From Prevotella sp. (GTDB lineage: Bacteria; Bacteroidota; Bacteroidia; Bacteroidales; Bacteroidaceae): a DNA stretch of 54,719 nt. Under the pieces are notes generated by a model. The model was not told the DNA's origin, searched no databases, and saw only the letters and a list, made by a program, of their open reading frames with translations. Position numbers and translations under genes: made by a program. The stretch spans positions 1-54,719 of the forward strand of contig JAFYYV010000008.1 in assembly GCA_017557405.1 (NCBI GenBank), in the 5' to 3' direction. Shown one piece after another: positions 24,695 through 33,814 of this stretch (position 1 is its first letter; every line of letters begins with the position of its first letter).

Positions 24695-27157
24695 TCAACG
24701 GAGTTCGGCATTGAGTTGCTTCTTCAGATTGGCAATCAACTTGTTCATGATGGCCTCAATCTGCTTGTCGTTGAGTGTCTTCTGTTCGTCTTGCAGGATG
24801 AAGTTTACGGCATAGCTCTTCTTTCCTGCAGGCAGGTTCTTGCCTTCATAGACATCGAAGAGTTCCACCTTCTTCAAGAGTTTCTTCTCTGTCTGACGGG
24901 CAATCTGCTCAATCTGCTCGAACTCAACGTTCTTGTCAATCAACAATGCAAGGTCGCGGCTCACGGCGGGATACTTGGAAATCTCGTAAAACTCCACCTT
25001 GTTCTTACGGATAGCCTTCATTACAGCCGACCAATGGATGTCTGCATAATATACTTCGTTGGCGATGCCAGCATCTTTCTGAATCTTGCGACTCACAATA
25101 CCCAATTCAGCCAACATCTTGCCACCACGATTCTTGATGGCCAAGCCTTTCGAGAAGATGTCATTCTGACTGCTCTCGCGGACCATCATGCCAGCAGGAA
25201 CTCCCAAACGAGCGAAGATGTTCTGCACATAGGCGTTCAACTCGTAGAACGAACTGTCTTCATTTGCATGAATCCAACTGCCTTCCACACGCTTACCAGT
25301 CACCCAAAGTCCCAAGTGCATCTCTTCTGAATATGCCTTGATGGGAGCTTCTTCGGTTTCCTTCTCCTTATTATAATGATAGCAGTTGCCGAACTCGAAG
25401 AACTTCAGATTGGGATTCTTACGATTGGCATTGCGCACGATGCTCTCCAATCCTCCGAAAAGCAATGTCTGACGCATCACACCAAGATCGGCTGAAAGCG
25501 GATTCATCACCTTCACCGTCGTATCCATTGAATACGTGTTGGTCAATCCATCATAATAAGCCACCTTGCTCAAGGAGTTGTTCAGAATCTCATTGAAGCC
25601 ACTACCCACCAACTGCTCGCTCACAAGATTCAGAAGACGATATTGCTTGTCCTCCTCACCTTGCACCGTGAGTGAACTCTTCAACTGCGTAGGTATCTCC
25701 ACATTATTATATCCATAAATGCGAAGAATATCTTCAACAACATCGCAAGGACGCTGGACATCAACGCGATAGGCAGGAACCTGCAACTTGAAACCATCCT
25801 CGTTCTCTTCGAGAACTTGCATCTCAAGCGATGTCACAATGCTCTTGATGGTTTCCTTGCCAATCTCCTTACCGATGAGCTGATGCACATAGTCGTATTT
25901 CAAATCCACACGAGCATCCTCAATGGGTTCGGGATAGACATCCTTGATTTGCATGGACACCTTACCACCAGCCAACTCACGGCAGAGAATAGCGGCTTGC
26001 TTCATGGCATAAATAGTACCATTGGGATCGATACCACGCTCAAAACGATAGCTGGAATCTGTACTCAATCCATGACGGCGAGCGCTCTTGCGAATCCATG
26101 TTGGATGGAAATAAGCGGCTTCAAGCACCACGTTGCGAGTGGTCTCATACGTTCCACTACCCTTTCCACCAAAGATACCAGCAATACACATGGGCTCTTC
26201 AGCATTGCAGATAGACAAATCGTGCTCGCCCAACTCATGTTCATCGCCATCGAGTGTCACAAACTTGGTACCTTCAGGTTGAGTACGAACCACAATCTTA
26301 TGGCCAATCACCATATCAGCATCGAAGCAATGCATCGGCTGACCATAAGCCATCATGATGTAGTTGGTGATATCAACGATATTATTGATAGGACGAAGTC
26401 CGATTACTTTCAGTTTGTTCTGCAACCATTCAGGGCTTTCCTTCACATCGCAATCGGTCACACTCAAGCAGACATAACGTTTGCAAGCCTCCTTGTTCTC
26501 AATCTCGACATCGATGGGCATGTCCTCATTGTCAACCTTAAATGCCTCGCAATCAGGACGATGCAACGATGTGTTATAGCCATTCTGCACCAACCAAGCA
26601 TACAAATCGCGAGCCACGCCCCAATGGGATAGTGCATCAGCACGGTTGGCAGTGATGTCAATCTCGATAATCCAATCGCTCTCCAGATGATAATATTCGG
26701 CGGCTGGAGTGCCAACAACTGCATCTTCGGGCAGGACAATAATGCCATCATGGCTCTTGCCAACACCAATTTCGTCTTCAGCACAAATCATGCCATTCGA
26801 TTCAATGCCACGCAACTTAGCCTTTTTGATAACGAACTCCTTATCGCCATCATAGAGCACACAACCCAAATCGGCCACAATCACCTTCTGACCAGCGGCC
26901 ACATTCGGTGCACCACAGACAATCTGCTGAGGTTCAGCTTTTCCTAAGTCAACAGTGGTGAGATGAAGATGGGTGTCGGGGATATCCTCACATGTGAGAA
27001 CCTTGCCTACAAACAACCCCTTCAAACCGCCTTTGATAGTTTGCACTTCCTCCAAAGCATCAACCTCCAAACCACATGAAGTCAAGGCATCAGCCGTCTC
27101 CTGCGGAGTGAGGTCAAAGTCGACATACTCTTTAAGCCATTTATAAGAAATATTCAT
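24695..27157 (-). CDS. pheT: Phenylalanyl-tRNA synthetase beta subunit
   Basis: This 820-residue protein is the beta chain of the alpha2-beta2 enzyme that charges tRNA-Phe. The order of domains is the usual one: B1 start (MNISYKWLKEYVDFDLTPQE), an EMAP/tRNA-binding (OB) domain at about 40-150, the B3/B4 editing module with SDSSYRFERGID-type sequence (here STDSSYRFERGIDP), B5 with RPCDVVEDILRIYGYNN, and the C-terminal FDX anticodon-binding domain (SKYPAVSRDLALLID). The alpha-subunit gene is not adjacent. Its leader is short, with a -7 box about 60 bp upstream. Confidence 0.98.
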   Translation of the reverse strand: MNISYKWLKEYVDFDLTPQETADALTSCGLEVDALEEVQTIKGGLKGLFVGKVLTCEDIPDTHLHLTTVDLGKAEPQQIVCGAPNVAAGQKVIVADLGCVLYDGDKEFVIKKAKLRGIESNGMICAEDEIGVGKSHDGIIVLPEDAVVGTPAAEYYHLESDWIIEIDITANRADALSHWGVARDLYAWLVQNGYNTSLHRPDCEAFKVDNEDMPIDVEIENKEACKRYVCLSVTDCDVKESPEWLQNKLKVIGLRPINNIVDITNYIMMAYGQPMHCFDADMVIGHKIVVRTQPEGTKFVTLDGDEHELGEHDLSICNAEEPMCIAGIFGGKGSGTYETTRNVVLEAAYFHPTWIRKSARRHGLSTDSSYRFERGIDPNGTIYAMKQAAILCRELAGGKVSMQIKDVYPEPIEDARVDLKYDYVHQLIGKEIGKETIKSIVTSLEMQVLEENEDGFKLQVPAYRVDVQRPCDVVEDILRIYGYNNVEIPTQLKSSLTVQGEEDKQYRLLNLVSEQLVGSGFNEILNNSLSKVAYYDGLTNTYSMDTTVKVMNPLSADLGVMRQTLLFGGLESIVRNANRKNPNLKFFEFGNCYHYNKEKETEEAPIKAYSEEMHLGLWVTGKRVEGSWIHANEDSSFYELNAYVQNIFARLGVPAGMMVRESSQNDIFSKGLAIKNRGGKMLAELGIVSRKIQKDAGIANEVYYADIHWSAVMKAIRKNKVEFYEISKYPAVSRDLALLIDKNVEFEQIEQIARQTEKKLLKKVELFDVYEGKNLPAGKKSYAVNFILQDEQKTLNDKQIEAIMNKLIANLKKQLNAELR

Positions 27158-27218
27158 TGAATGATAATTTATGAGTTTTCTTTGAACTGTTTTTACTCCA
27201 TTTATTTCAAATTCGGTG

Positions 27219-27226
27219 CAAAATTA
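27219..27226 (-). promoter_or_regulatory. -7 element of the pheT operon
   Basis: Minus-strand TAATTTTG followed by CA, 62 bp before the pheT start. The -33 element is not evident. Confidence 0.45.
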
Positions 27227-27301
27227 CTAAAAAGATTAGAGATTAAGGATGAAAGAAGCGAGTTTTTTGCAATTTTCCGTACTATGTATTAAAATTTTTC
27301 G

Positions 27302-27309
27302 TATCTTTG
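27302..27309 (+). promoter_or_regulatory. -7 element of the zinc peptidase gene
   Basis: TATCTTTG, 55 bp before the start codon at 27364. No matching -33 TTTG at the right distance. Confidence 0.45.
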
Positions 27310-27363
27310 TCCGCGAAGAACTTAAAACAACCTGATTATTAAACTAAAAACTTCAATAAAGCT

Positions 27364-28239
27364 ATGAGATTAAACGGACGTAGAGAAAGTGACAACGTAG
27401 AAGATCGCCGCGGTATGAGTGCTGGCGCAAAAGCTGGTATCGGTGGTCTTGGTGGCATTATCCTTATCGCCTTGTTCACCCTTCTCACGGGTGGAAACCT
27501 TGGTGATATTGTCAACAACGTGGTGCAGAGCGGAGGCTTGGGAGCTGTTCAAGAAGAACAAGCCGAAGGCCAGCGCGAGTTTACAGAAGAAGAGCAAGAG
27601 CTTGCAAAGTTCTCAAGGCAGGTGCTTGCTGGTACTGAAGACGTTTGGGGCGAAGTGTTCCAAAAAATGGGACGCAAATACACACCTCCCACATTGGTGC
27701 TCTTCACCAATCGCGTGAATAGTGCTTGTGGAACCGCCAGCAGTGCTGTAGGACCCTTCTACTGCTCGGGTGACCAAAAGCTTTATATCGACTTGAGTTT
27801 CTTCACCACCATGAAGAGACAGTTGGGAGCTGATGGCGACTTCTCGTATGCTTACGTGATTGCCCATGAGGTGGGACACCATGTGGAGAATCTGCTTGGA
27901 ATTTTGGGTAAGGCTCACCAACAGATGAACCAGACAGACAAGGTTTCGGCTAACAAGATCAGCGTACGCTTGGAGCTTCTTGCCGACTATTATGCTGGCG
28001 TTTGGGCTCACTATGACAACAAGCAGTACAACTCTTTGGAGCCGGGGGATGTTGAAGAGGCCATCGATTGCGCTCAGAAGATTGGTGACAACTATTTGCA
28101 GAAGAAAGCCCAAGGTTATGTTCAACCCGAATCGTTCACTCACGGAACAAGTGCTCAGCGCCAGAAGTGGCTTAAGCTTGGCATTCAGACGGGTAACATG
28201 AACACAACTACCTTCGGAATCAGCGAAAGCGAACTTTAA
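27364..28239 (+). CDS. YpfJ/KPN_02809-type neutral zinc metallopeptidase
   Basis: This 291-residue protein begins with the family start MRLNGRRESDNVEDRRG, followed by a single membrane segment (about 21-45, GIGGLGGIILIALFTLL). The catalytic domain carries AYVIAHEVGHHVENLLG, the HExxH zinc motif, and LELLADYYAGVWAHY, where the Glu/Asp supplies a third ligand. ACGTASSAVGPFYCSGDQKLYIDLSFF upstream of it is strongly conserved. The active domain probably faces the periplasm. The physiological substrate is unknown. Monocistronic, closed by a terminator. Confidence 0.92.
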   Translation: MRLNGRRESDNVEDRRGMSAGAKAGIGGLGGIILIALFTLLTGGNLGDIVNNVVQSGGLGAVQEEQAEGQREFTEEEQELAKFSRQVLAGTEDVWGEVFQKMGRKYTPPTLVLFTNRVNSACGTASSAVGPFYCSGDQKLYIDLSFFTTMKRQLGADGDFSYAYVIAHEVGHHVENLLGILGKAHQQMNQTDKVSANKISVRLELLADYYAGVWAHYDNKQYNSLEPGDVEEAIDCAQKIGDNYLQKKAQGYVQPESFTHGTSAQRQKWLKLGIQTGNMNTTTFGISESEL

Positions 28240-28264
28240 TTGAAAAGAAACACATAGCAAAAGA

Positions 28265-28297
28265 GGATGTCGAATCAATCGGCATCCTTTTTTCTTT
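28265..28297 (+). terminator. Terminator after the zinc peptidase
   Basis: AGGATGTCGA and TCGGCATCCT pair (one G-T) around a 5-nt loop, followed by a T run. The A-rich left side could also serve the convergent permease gene. Confidence 0.7.
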
Positions 28298-28346
28298 TAC
28301 CCTATTTCCAATTCAATTATAATGAAGAGGATTGGTTTGAATAAAG

Positions 28347-29378
28347 TCAATAAACGGAAGACTTTTTCAATATGACATAGATGACAATAGGAGCACCAAT
28401 TAATGGCGTAACAGCATTCAATGGTATGATACCGCTTTCTCCAGGAATATGACAAACCAAATTGCACAACAAGGCCACCAAAGCTCCTGTGATGATAGTG
28501 GCTGGCAGAAGTTGCCTATGGTTTTCAGAACCCAAAAGAAGGCGGGCGATATGAGGAACAGCCAATCCCAAGAAGGCTATAGGACCACAATAAGCGGTGC
28601 AAACGGCCGTAAGTATTCCTGTTATCACCAACAACCAATTGCGCACTCTTCGGGTGCTGACGCCTAAATTCTCCGCATATTGTTCACCAAGAAGCAAGGC
28701 GTTGAGTGGTTTGATTAACATCACAGCAGCCAATAAACCAACAACAATGGAAATCGAGAACAAAGGGATGTGATTCAAGGAGACAGCTCCAAATGTACCC
28801 ATTCCCCACATCAAATAGGAACGCACACCCTCTTCGGTAGCGAAAAAGTTCAAAAGCGAGATGGCCGATGAAGAAAGATAACCCACCATAATGCCAATGA
28901 TAAGAAGCATCACGTTGTTTCTGACAATCGTGGAAAAAAAGAAGATGATGCTCGTTATCAACATCGCCCCCACAAAAGCCGAAACAAGTATTGCTACAAA
29001 TCCATTCACGGAAAAGAGTTCGCTTGAGATGCTCCCACCCAAATACAACATCACAATGGCCACACCCAAGCCTGCTCCGTTGGTAATACCGAAAATGGAA
29101 GGACCTGCCAACGGATTTCGGAAAGCTGTTTGCAAAAGCAATCCGCTCACTCCTAATGCCGCACCACAAAACATGGCCGTAATGGCTTGCGGCAAACGGG
29201 TTTCTATCACGATGAAACGCCACGAAGGATGCTCATTCACTATATCAGAAGCACCGCCTGACAATATCGAAAAGACATCATGAATGGGAATTTTCACCGA
29301 ACCTACCACCAAGTTCAATGCAAACAAAACCGCCGTCAGCAATAGCGCCAATATGTAAAAACTGATGTTCTTCTTCAT
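28347..29378 (-). CDS. FecCD/BtuC-type ABC transporter permease
   Basis: This 343-residue inner-membrane protein has about ten hydrophobic segments. RLPQAITAMFCGAALGVSGLLLQTAFRNPLAGPSIFG is the signature of the FecCD family (iron siderophore, haem or cobamide importers), and GPIAFLGLAVPHIARLL is the ATPase-contacting loop. It belongs with the substrate-binding protein gene upstream on the same strand, but a 183-bp gap filled by a 22-bp minisatellite separates them, and no ATPase gene follows: the next gene is on the other strand. The ATPase must be encoded elsewhere, or the system is incomplete. Confidence 0.93.
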   Translation of the reverse strand: MKKNISFYILALLLTAVLFALNLVVGSVKIPIHDVFSILSGGASDIVNEHPSWRFIVIETRLPQAITAMFCGAALGVSGLLLQTAFRNPLAGPSIFGITNGAGLGVAIVMLYLGGSISSELFSVNGFVAILVSAFVGAMLITSIIFFFSTIVRNNVMLLIIGIMVGYLSSSAISLLNFFATEEGVRSYLMWGMGTFGAVSLNHIPLFSISIVVGLLAAVMLIKPLNALLLGEQYAENLGVSTRRVRNWLLVITGILTAVCTAYCGPIAFLGLAVPHIARLLLGSENHRQLLPATIITGALVALLCNLVCHIPGESGIIPLNAVTPLIGAPIVIYVILKKSSVY

Positions 29379-29430
29379 ATTCTTTTTTCATTTATCAAAT
29401 ACCATTTTGCGAAAGCTACTCCATCGTTTT

Positions 29431-29540
29431 GTCAAAGACCACAAATGAGCTTGTCAAAGCTATGGAATGACACCGTCAAAGCTATGCAATGGGACGGTCA
29501 AAGCTATGGAATGACAACGTCAAAGACCACAAATGACAAA
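29431..29540 (+). repeat. 22-bp-period minisatellite, locus B (5 units)
   Basis: Units begin at 29431, 29453, 29475, 29497 and 29519, an exact 22-bp period. The first and last carry GTCAAAGACCACAAATGA; the three inner ones carry GTCAAAGCTATG, then G or C, then AATGR. Only the last four bases of each unit vary freely. It sits between a binding-protein gene and its permease gene. Confidence 0.95.
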
Positions 29541-29561
29541 CTGCTTTTGAGTCAACCTCAT

Positions 29562-30713
29562 TTATCGCAAGGGTGTGAAATATCGAATACTCTCTCCTAT
29601 GCTTTTTTCCCGAGCCTCCGAATGCAGCAGAATGATGTAATCGCGCAACAAGTAATCGGGGCGGAAGGAGACTTCTTCAAAATACGGAACCTTCTGCGTA
29701 TCTATGTACCAAACATTGTGTTCGCGAAATGCTTTCATCTGCTTATAACCATGATATTCAGCCGCCAAAGACTCATAAGTGGGGGGTGCTGAATTACTCC
29801 AATTGAACACCCACACATCGGCTTCACCTGCCTTTTCCAACACCGTTTCGAACGGCAAAGCAAGACTTCCACTATGTTCATCTGCCGCCCACACATATTG
29901 TCCGTTGGCATCAGCTATCAGTTGGCCAACCGTGCTCTTCCCACCAGCCACATACCACGTGCTTCCCGTGAGTTTCTCGGTAATCATCGAACGCTCTTTC
30001 TTCATCATCTTTGCTTCATCCGAGTACACATGATATGCAAAATCAACGAGTTTGAAAAGAGAATCGGCCTCCACTTCCTTTCCATAAAGCAAGCCGTAAA
30101 ACTTCATCCATTCAGCTCGCCCCAACGCCGATGTTTCCATATAATCGGCACACTCGATGATGGGAACGCCAATCTTCTCCAATCGTCCATAACCTCCACT
30201 ATTTTCAAAAGGCGAAAGCAAAATCGCATCGGCTTTCAAATCCACAATCTGCTCGATATCGGGTTGCATGGAATCACCGCAATCGATGATGGCAGTTGCA
30301 TCTTGTTTCGCCATTTTCGCACGCTTCTGGATATTCGGAAGATTCATATATTTCAAATCGCAAACGCCTTTGATTTGCCAATCTGCCCCCAACATCTCCA
30401 ACAACGAAGCATGAGCGGTGTTGAAAACCACACTTCGGCTCAATGGAACTATCACTATCGACCCTTCCACATGTGGCACCTTTGTTTCATCTTCGGTCAA
30501 GATATATCGATGCAACGTGCGACCTTTCTTCCAAGGGTCTTTCAGTTCAACGACCGTGTATTGAGGGTATTTCACCACAACCAGATTCTCCGCATAGCTG
30601 AATCTCAAAGTGTCGCCCGTGTCTTCACGCAAAGACGTCTGGCGTCTGCAATTTGTCAAAAACAAACAACAAACACCTATCACACACAACCCTATAAGCC
30701 AAACTCTCCTCAT
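29562..30713 (-). CDS. ABC transporter substrate-binding lipoprotein (iron/cobamide type)
   Basis: This 383-residue protein has a lipoprotein signal peptide (MRRVWLIGLCVIGVCCLFLTNC) and a type III periplasmic-binding fold of the FecB/BtuF class. PLSRSVVFNTAHASLLEMLGA and QPDIEQIVDLKADAILLSPFENSG are the typical segments around the ligand cleft, and the long helix linking the lobes lies at about 215-245. It captures an iron-siderophore, haem or cobamide and hands it to the permease encoded downstream. The ligand cannot be decided. The promoter lies just upstream, divergent from tcdA. Confidence 0.88.
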   Translation of the reverse strand: MRRVWLIGLCVIGVCCLFLTNCRRQTSLREDTGDTLRFSYAENLVVVKYPQYTVVELKDPWKKGRTLHRYILTEDETKVPHVEGSIVIVPLSRSVVFNTAHASLLEMLGADWQIKGVCDLKYMNLPNIQKRAKMAKQDATAIIDCGDSMQPDIEQIVDLKADAILLSPFENSGGYGRLEKIGVPIIECADYMETSALGRAEWMKFYGLLYGKEVEADSLFKLVDFAYHVYSDEAKMMKKERSMITEKLTGSTWYVAGGKSTVGQLIADANGQYVWAADEHSGSLALPFETVLEKAGEADVWVFNWSNSAPPTYESLAAEYHGYKQMKAFREHNVWYIDTQKVPYFEEVSFRPDYLLRDYIILLHSEAREKSIGESIRYFTPLR

Positions 30714-30753
30714 TTTTCTTCTTCATTTAGGCAACAAGCCGAATAATTTTGTG

Positions 30754-30761
30754 CAAATTTA
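30754..30761 (-). promoter_or_regulatory. -7 element of the substrate-binding protein gene
   Basis: Minus-strand TAAATTTG followed by CA, 40 bp before the start. No riboswitch-like structure fits in this short leader. Confidence 0.4.
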
Positions 30762-30815
30762 AGCATTTTTTCCGTGAAAAGGAAGTATTAGCGATAAAGT
30801 TTCAAATTTAATTCT

Positions 30816-30823
30816 TACCTTTG
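30816..30823 (+). promoter_or_regulatory. -7 element of tcdA-tex
   Basis: TACCTTTG followed by CA, 37 bp before the tcdA start. Confidence 0.45.
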
Positions 30824-30860
30824 CAAAAAGTTCACCAAGCAAACACGCAACACCAACAAC

Positions 30861-31580
30861 ATGCAAAATCCATTTGCAAGAACAGAACTGCTCTTTGGAA
30901 AAGAGGCCATCGAGATGCTTCACCAAGCTCGCGTCATCGTCTTCGGAGTCGGAGGCGTAGGCGGTTATGTGGTTGAGGTGCTCGCTCGTAGTGGTGTGGG
31001 CAACATTTGCATGGTTGACAACGACTCTATCAACCCAACCAACCTCAACAGGCAGATCATCGCGCTTCATTCCACACTCGGTCGTTTGAAGATTGACGTG
31101 ATGGAAGAGCGTATTCTCGACATCTATCCTGAATGCAAAGTCGAGAAACACGCTATGTTCTACCTGCCTGAGAATGCCGATACGATTGACCTCGCGCAAT
31201 ATGATTATGTGGTTGATTGCATCGATACTGTCAAAGCAAAATTGGAAATCATCCGCCGTTGTCATCGGCTCAACACCCCTGTCATTTCAAGTATGGGAGC
31301 AGCCAACAAGATAGATCCGACAGCATTCAGAGTGACTGACATTTCGAAAACCGATACTGACCCATTGGCAAAAGTGCTACGCAAGACGCTCCGCAAAGAG
31401 GGAATCACGCATTTCAAAGTGGTTTGCAGCAACGAAACGCCCATTCTTCCCCCACTCGATTCCGTTGAAGGAAGAGTGCCTGCAAGCAATGCATTCGTGC
31501 CTGCTACAGCAGGGTTAATTATCGGTGGCGAAGTGGTTAAAGACATCATCAATAACAAGAAGCAACATCAAGACAAATGA
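30861..31580 (+). CDS. tcdA: tRNA threonylcarbamoyladenosine dehydratase
   Basis: This 239-residue E1-like enzyme uses ATP to cyclise t6A at position 37 of ANN-decoding tRNAs to ct6A. FGVGGVGGYVVEVLARSGVG is the nucleotide-binding glycine loop; VDNDSINPTNLNRQ and DCIDTVKAKLEI are the ThiF/UBA-type ATP and Mg contacts. The SSMGAANKIDPTAF block is typical of the TcdA/CsdL branch. The stop overlaps the tex start in an ATGA, so the two genes are translationally coupled. Confidence 0.93.
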   Translation: MQNPFARTELLFGKEAIEMLHQARVIVFGVGGVGGYVVEVLARSGVGNICMVDNDSINPTNLNRQIIALHSTLGRLKIDVMEERILDIYPECKVEKHAMFYLPENADTIDLAQYDYVVDCIDTVKAKLEIIRRCHRLNTPVISSMGAANKIDPTAFRVTDISKTDTDPLAKVLRKTLRKEGITHFKVVCSNETPILPPLDSVEGRVPASNAFVPATAGLIIGGEVVKDIINNKKQHQDK

Positions 31581-33715
31581 ACACATTCACACAAATCATA
31601 GCAAAAGCCTTGAACCTGAATGAGCGCAATGTGGAGAACACGTTAGAAATGCTCAACGAAGGTTGCACCATTCCTTTCATCGCCCGTTATCGCAAAGAAA
31701 GAACGGGAGGACTTGATGAAGTGCAGATTGGCAACATCAGCGAATGGAACAATCGCCTTTGCGAAATGAGTAAACGAAAGGAAACGATTTGCAAGACGAT
31801 TGAAGAGCAAGACAAAATGACCGATGAGCTGAAAGCGCGCATCGACAATTGTTGGAATGCAACGGAATTGGAAGACATCTATCTGCCCTACAAGCCGAAA
31901 CGCCGCACACGCGCACAAGTGGCTCGCGAACAAGGACTCGAACCTTTGGCTAACATCATCATGCCTCAACGTGAAAGTGATCCGCAATCAGCCGCCCACA
32001 GGTTTGTGAATGGCGATTCAATCACAACTGTTGAGCAAGCATTGCAAGGCGCCAAAGACATCATTGCCGAGAACATCAGCGAGAACGAACAAACTCGTCA
32101 ACGCCTTCGCAATATGTTTCAACGTGAAGCCACGATTTCATCAAAAGTGGTGAAAGCGAAGATGGATGAAGAAGGTGCCTCCAAATTCCGCGACTACTTC
32201 GATTTCTCAGAGCCTTTGCGTCGTTGTTCAGGCAATCGTCTACTTGCTATGCGTAGAGGAGAGAGTGAAGGATTTCTTCGCGTGAAGATCTCGGTTGATG
32301 ATGAAGAGGCCATCTATCGCATCAAACGCCAATTTGTTCGTGGTTATGGAGAATGTAGCAAGTTGGTGGAGGAAGCCGTTGAAGATTCCTACAAGCGTTT
32401 GCTTTCTCCCTCAATTGAAACTGAAATGGCAACTGCCAGCAAACAAAAAGCCGATGAGGAAGCCATCGATGTGTTTGCAGAAAATCTACGTCAGTTGCTG
32501 CTTGCTGCTCCACTTGGTCAAAAACGAGTGATGGGCGTTGATCCTGGAATCCGAACGGGGTGTAAGGTGGTGTGTCTCGATGCGCAAGGCAACTTGCTCT
32601 TCCACGATGTTGTCTATCCCTTCCAACCTAAAGGAACACGTATGCAAGCGATGATCAAGTTCAGAGACATTGCTGAGAAATATGAGATTGACGCTATTGC
32701 TGTAGGAAATGGAACGGCCAGCCGCGAAACAAGCGATATCTTGAAAGAAGCACATTATTATAAAGAAGGTATAGGCGTTTATGTGGTGAGCGAAGATGGT
32801 GCCAGCATCTATTCTGCTTCAAAGATTGCGCGCGATGAATTTCCCAATGAGGATGTGACTGTTCGTGGAGCTGTTTCCATCGGACGCCGATTGATGGACC
32901 CTTTGGCTGAACTCGTGAAGATCGATCCTAAAAGCATTGGTGTGGGTCAATACCAACACGATGTGGATCAAAGCAAACTGAAGAAAAGCCTCGATATGAC
33001 GGTTGAGAGTTGCGTGAACCTTGTTGGAGTGAATCTTAACACGGCTTCGCAACATCTACTCACATACGTCAGCGGACTTGGTCCTGCTTTGGCGAAGAAC
33101 ATTGTGGAATATCGCCGAGATAACGGAGCATTTTCAAGTCGCGCACAACTGAAGAAAGTGCCTCGTTTGGGTGATAATGCTTTCCAGCAATGTGCTGGTT
33201 TCTTGAGGATTCCAGATGCCAAGAATCCTCTTGACAATAGTGCCGTACACCCTGAAAGCTATCATATTGTTGAGCAAATGGCAAAAGATTGTGGTTGCAC
33301 CGTTGCCGAATTGATCAAAGACAAACCAAAGCAAAAGGAAATCGATTTGAAGAAATATGTCACGAAGGAAATCGGAATGCCCACCCTAACTGACATCATG
33401 AAAGAACTGGAAAAGCCTGGACGCGACCCACGAGCTGAAATCGAGGAATTTGAGTTCGCAGCCGATGTGAAGGAAATTGAAGACCTTGTTGTCGGGATGG
33501 AGCTTCCAGGCATTGTAACTAACATCACGAAGTTCGGCGTGTTTGTTGATATTGGCGTTCATCAAGACGGCCTTGTTCACATCTCACAATTGGCCGACCA
33601 CTATGTGAGCGACCCCAACAAAATTGTTCATCTGCAACAACACGTGAAGGTGAGGGTTACTGATGTAGATCTTCAACGTCATCGGATTTCGCTCAGCATG
33701 AGGAAAAAGAAATAA
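31577..33715 (+). CDS. tex: Tex family S1 RNA-binding protein
   Basis: This 712-residue protein has the modular Tex layout. An N-terminal helical part contains EGCTIPFIARYRKERTGGLDE. A YqgF/RNase H-like domain follows at about 315-440 (RVMGVDPGIRTGCKVV), then helix-hairpin-helix DNA/RNA-binding repeats (LLTYVSGLGPALAKNIVEYR), and a C-terminal S1 domain (about 638-710, GIVTNITKFGVFVDIGVHQDGLVHISQ). The family is tied to transcription and RNA processing. Length is within the normal range. It overlaps tcdA by 4 bp and ends at a bidirectional terminator. Confidence 0.96.
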   Translation: MNTFTQIIAKALNLNERNVENTLEMLNEGCTIPFIARYRKERTGGLDEVQIGNISEWNNRLCEMSKRKETICKTIEEQDKMTDELKARIDNCWNATELEDIYLPYKPKRRTRAQVAREQGLEPLANIIMPQRESDPQSAAHRFVNGDSITTVEQALQGAKDIIAENISENEQTRQRLRNMFQREATISSKVVKAKMDEEGASKFRDYFDFSEPLRRCSGNRLLAMRRGESEGFLRVKISVDDEEAIYRIKRQFVRGYGECSKLVEEAVEDSYKRLLSPSIETEMATASKQKADEEAIDVFAENLRQLLLAAPLGQKRVMGVDPGIRTGCKVVCLDAQGNLLFHDVVYPFQPKGTRMQAMIKFRDIAEKYEIDAIAVGNGTASRETSDILKEAHYYKEGIGVYVVSEDGASIYSASKIARDEFPNEDVTVRGAVSIGRRLMDPLAELVKIDPKSIGVGQYQHDVDQSKLKKSLDMTVESCVNLVGVNLNTASQHLLTYVSGLGPALAKNIVEYRRDNGAFSSRAQLKKVPRLGDNAFQQCAGFLRIPDAKNPLDNSAVHPESYHIVEQMAKDCGCTVAELIKDKPKQKEIDLKKYVTKEIGMPTLTDIMKELEKPGRDPRAEIEEFEFAADVKEIEDLVVGMELPGIVTNITKFGVFVDIGVHQDGLVHISQLADHYVSDPNKIVHLQQHVKVRVTDVDLQRHRISLSMRKKK

Positions 33716-33753
33716 AGGAAAGGAGAAATAAAACATTAAACCTATATAAATAC

Positions 33754-33790
33754 AAAAAGGTGTCGCTTCCTAGTTGGAACGACACCTTCT
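33754..33790. terminator. Bidirectional terminator between tex and rpsP
   Basis: AAGGTGTCG-C-TTCC pairs with GGAA-CGACACCTT around TAGTT, with one bulged C, and with an A run on one side and T-rich sequence on the other. Confidence 0.75.
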
Positions 33791-33814
33791 TGTTTCGAAT
33801 GTCTTAAACTTGAA

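Noticed and set aside
29431-29540. CRISPR array
   Set aside because: Units are contiguous at 22 bp with only four variable bases, so there are no spacers of normal length, and no cas gene is in the window.
30714-30860. Cobalamin riboswitch before the binding-protein gene
   Set aside because: The leader from the -7 box to the start is only about 40 nt, far too short for this riboswitch, and no B12-box-like sequence is visible.
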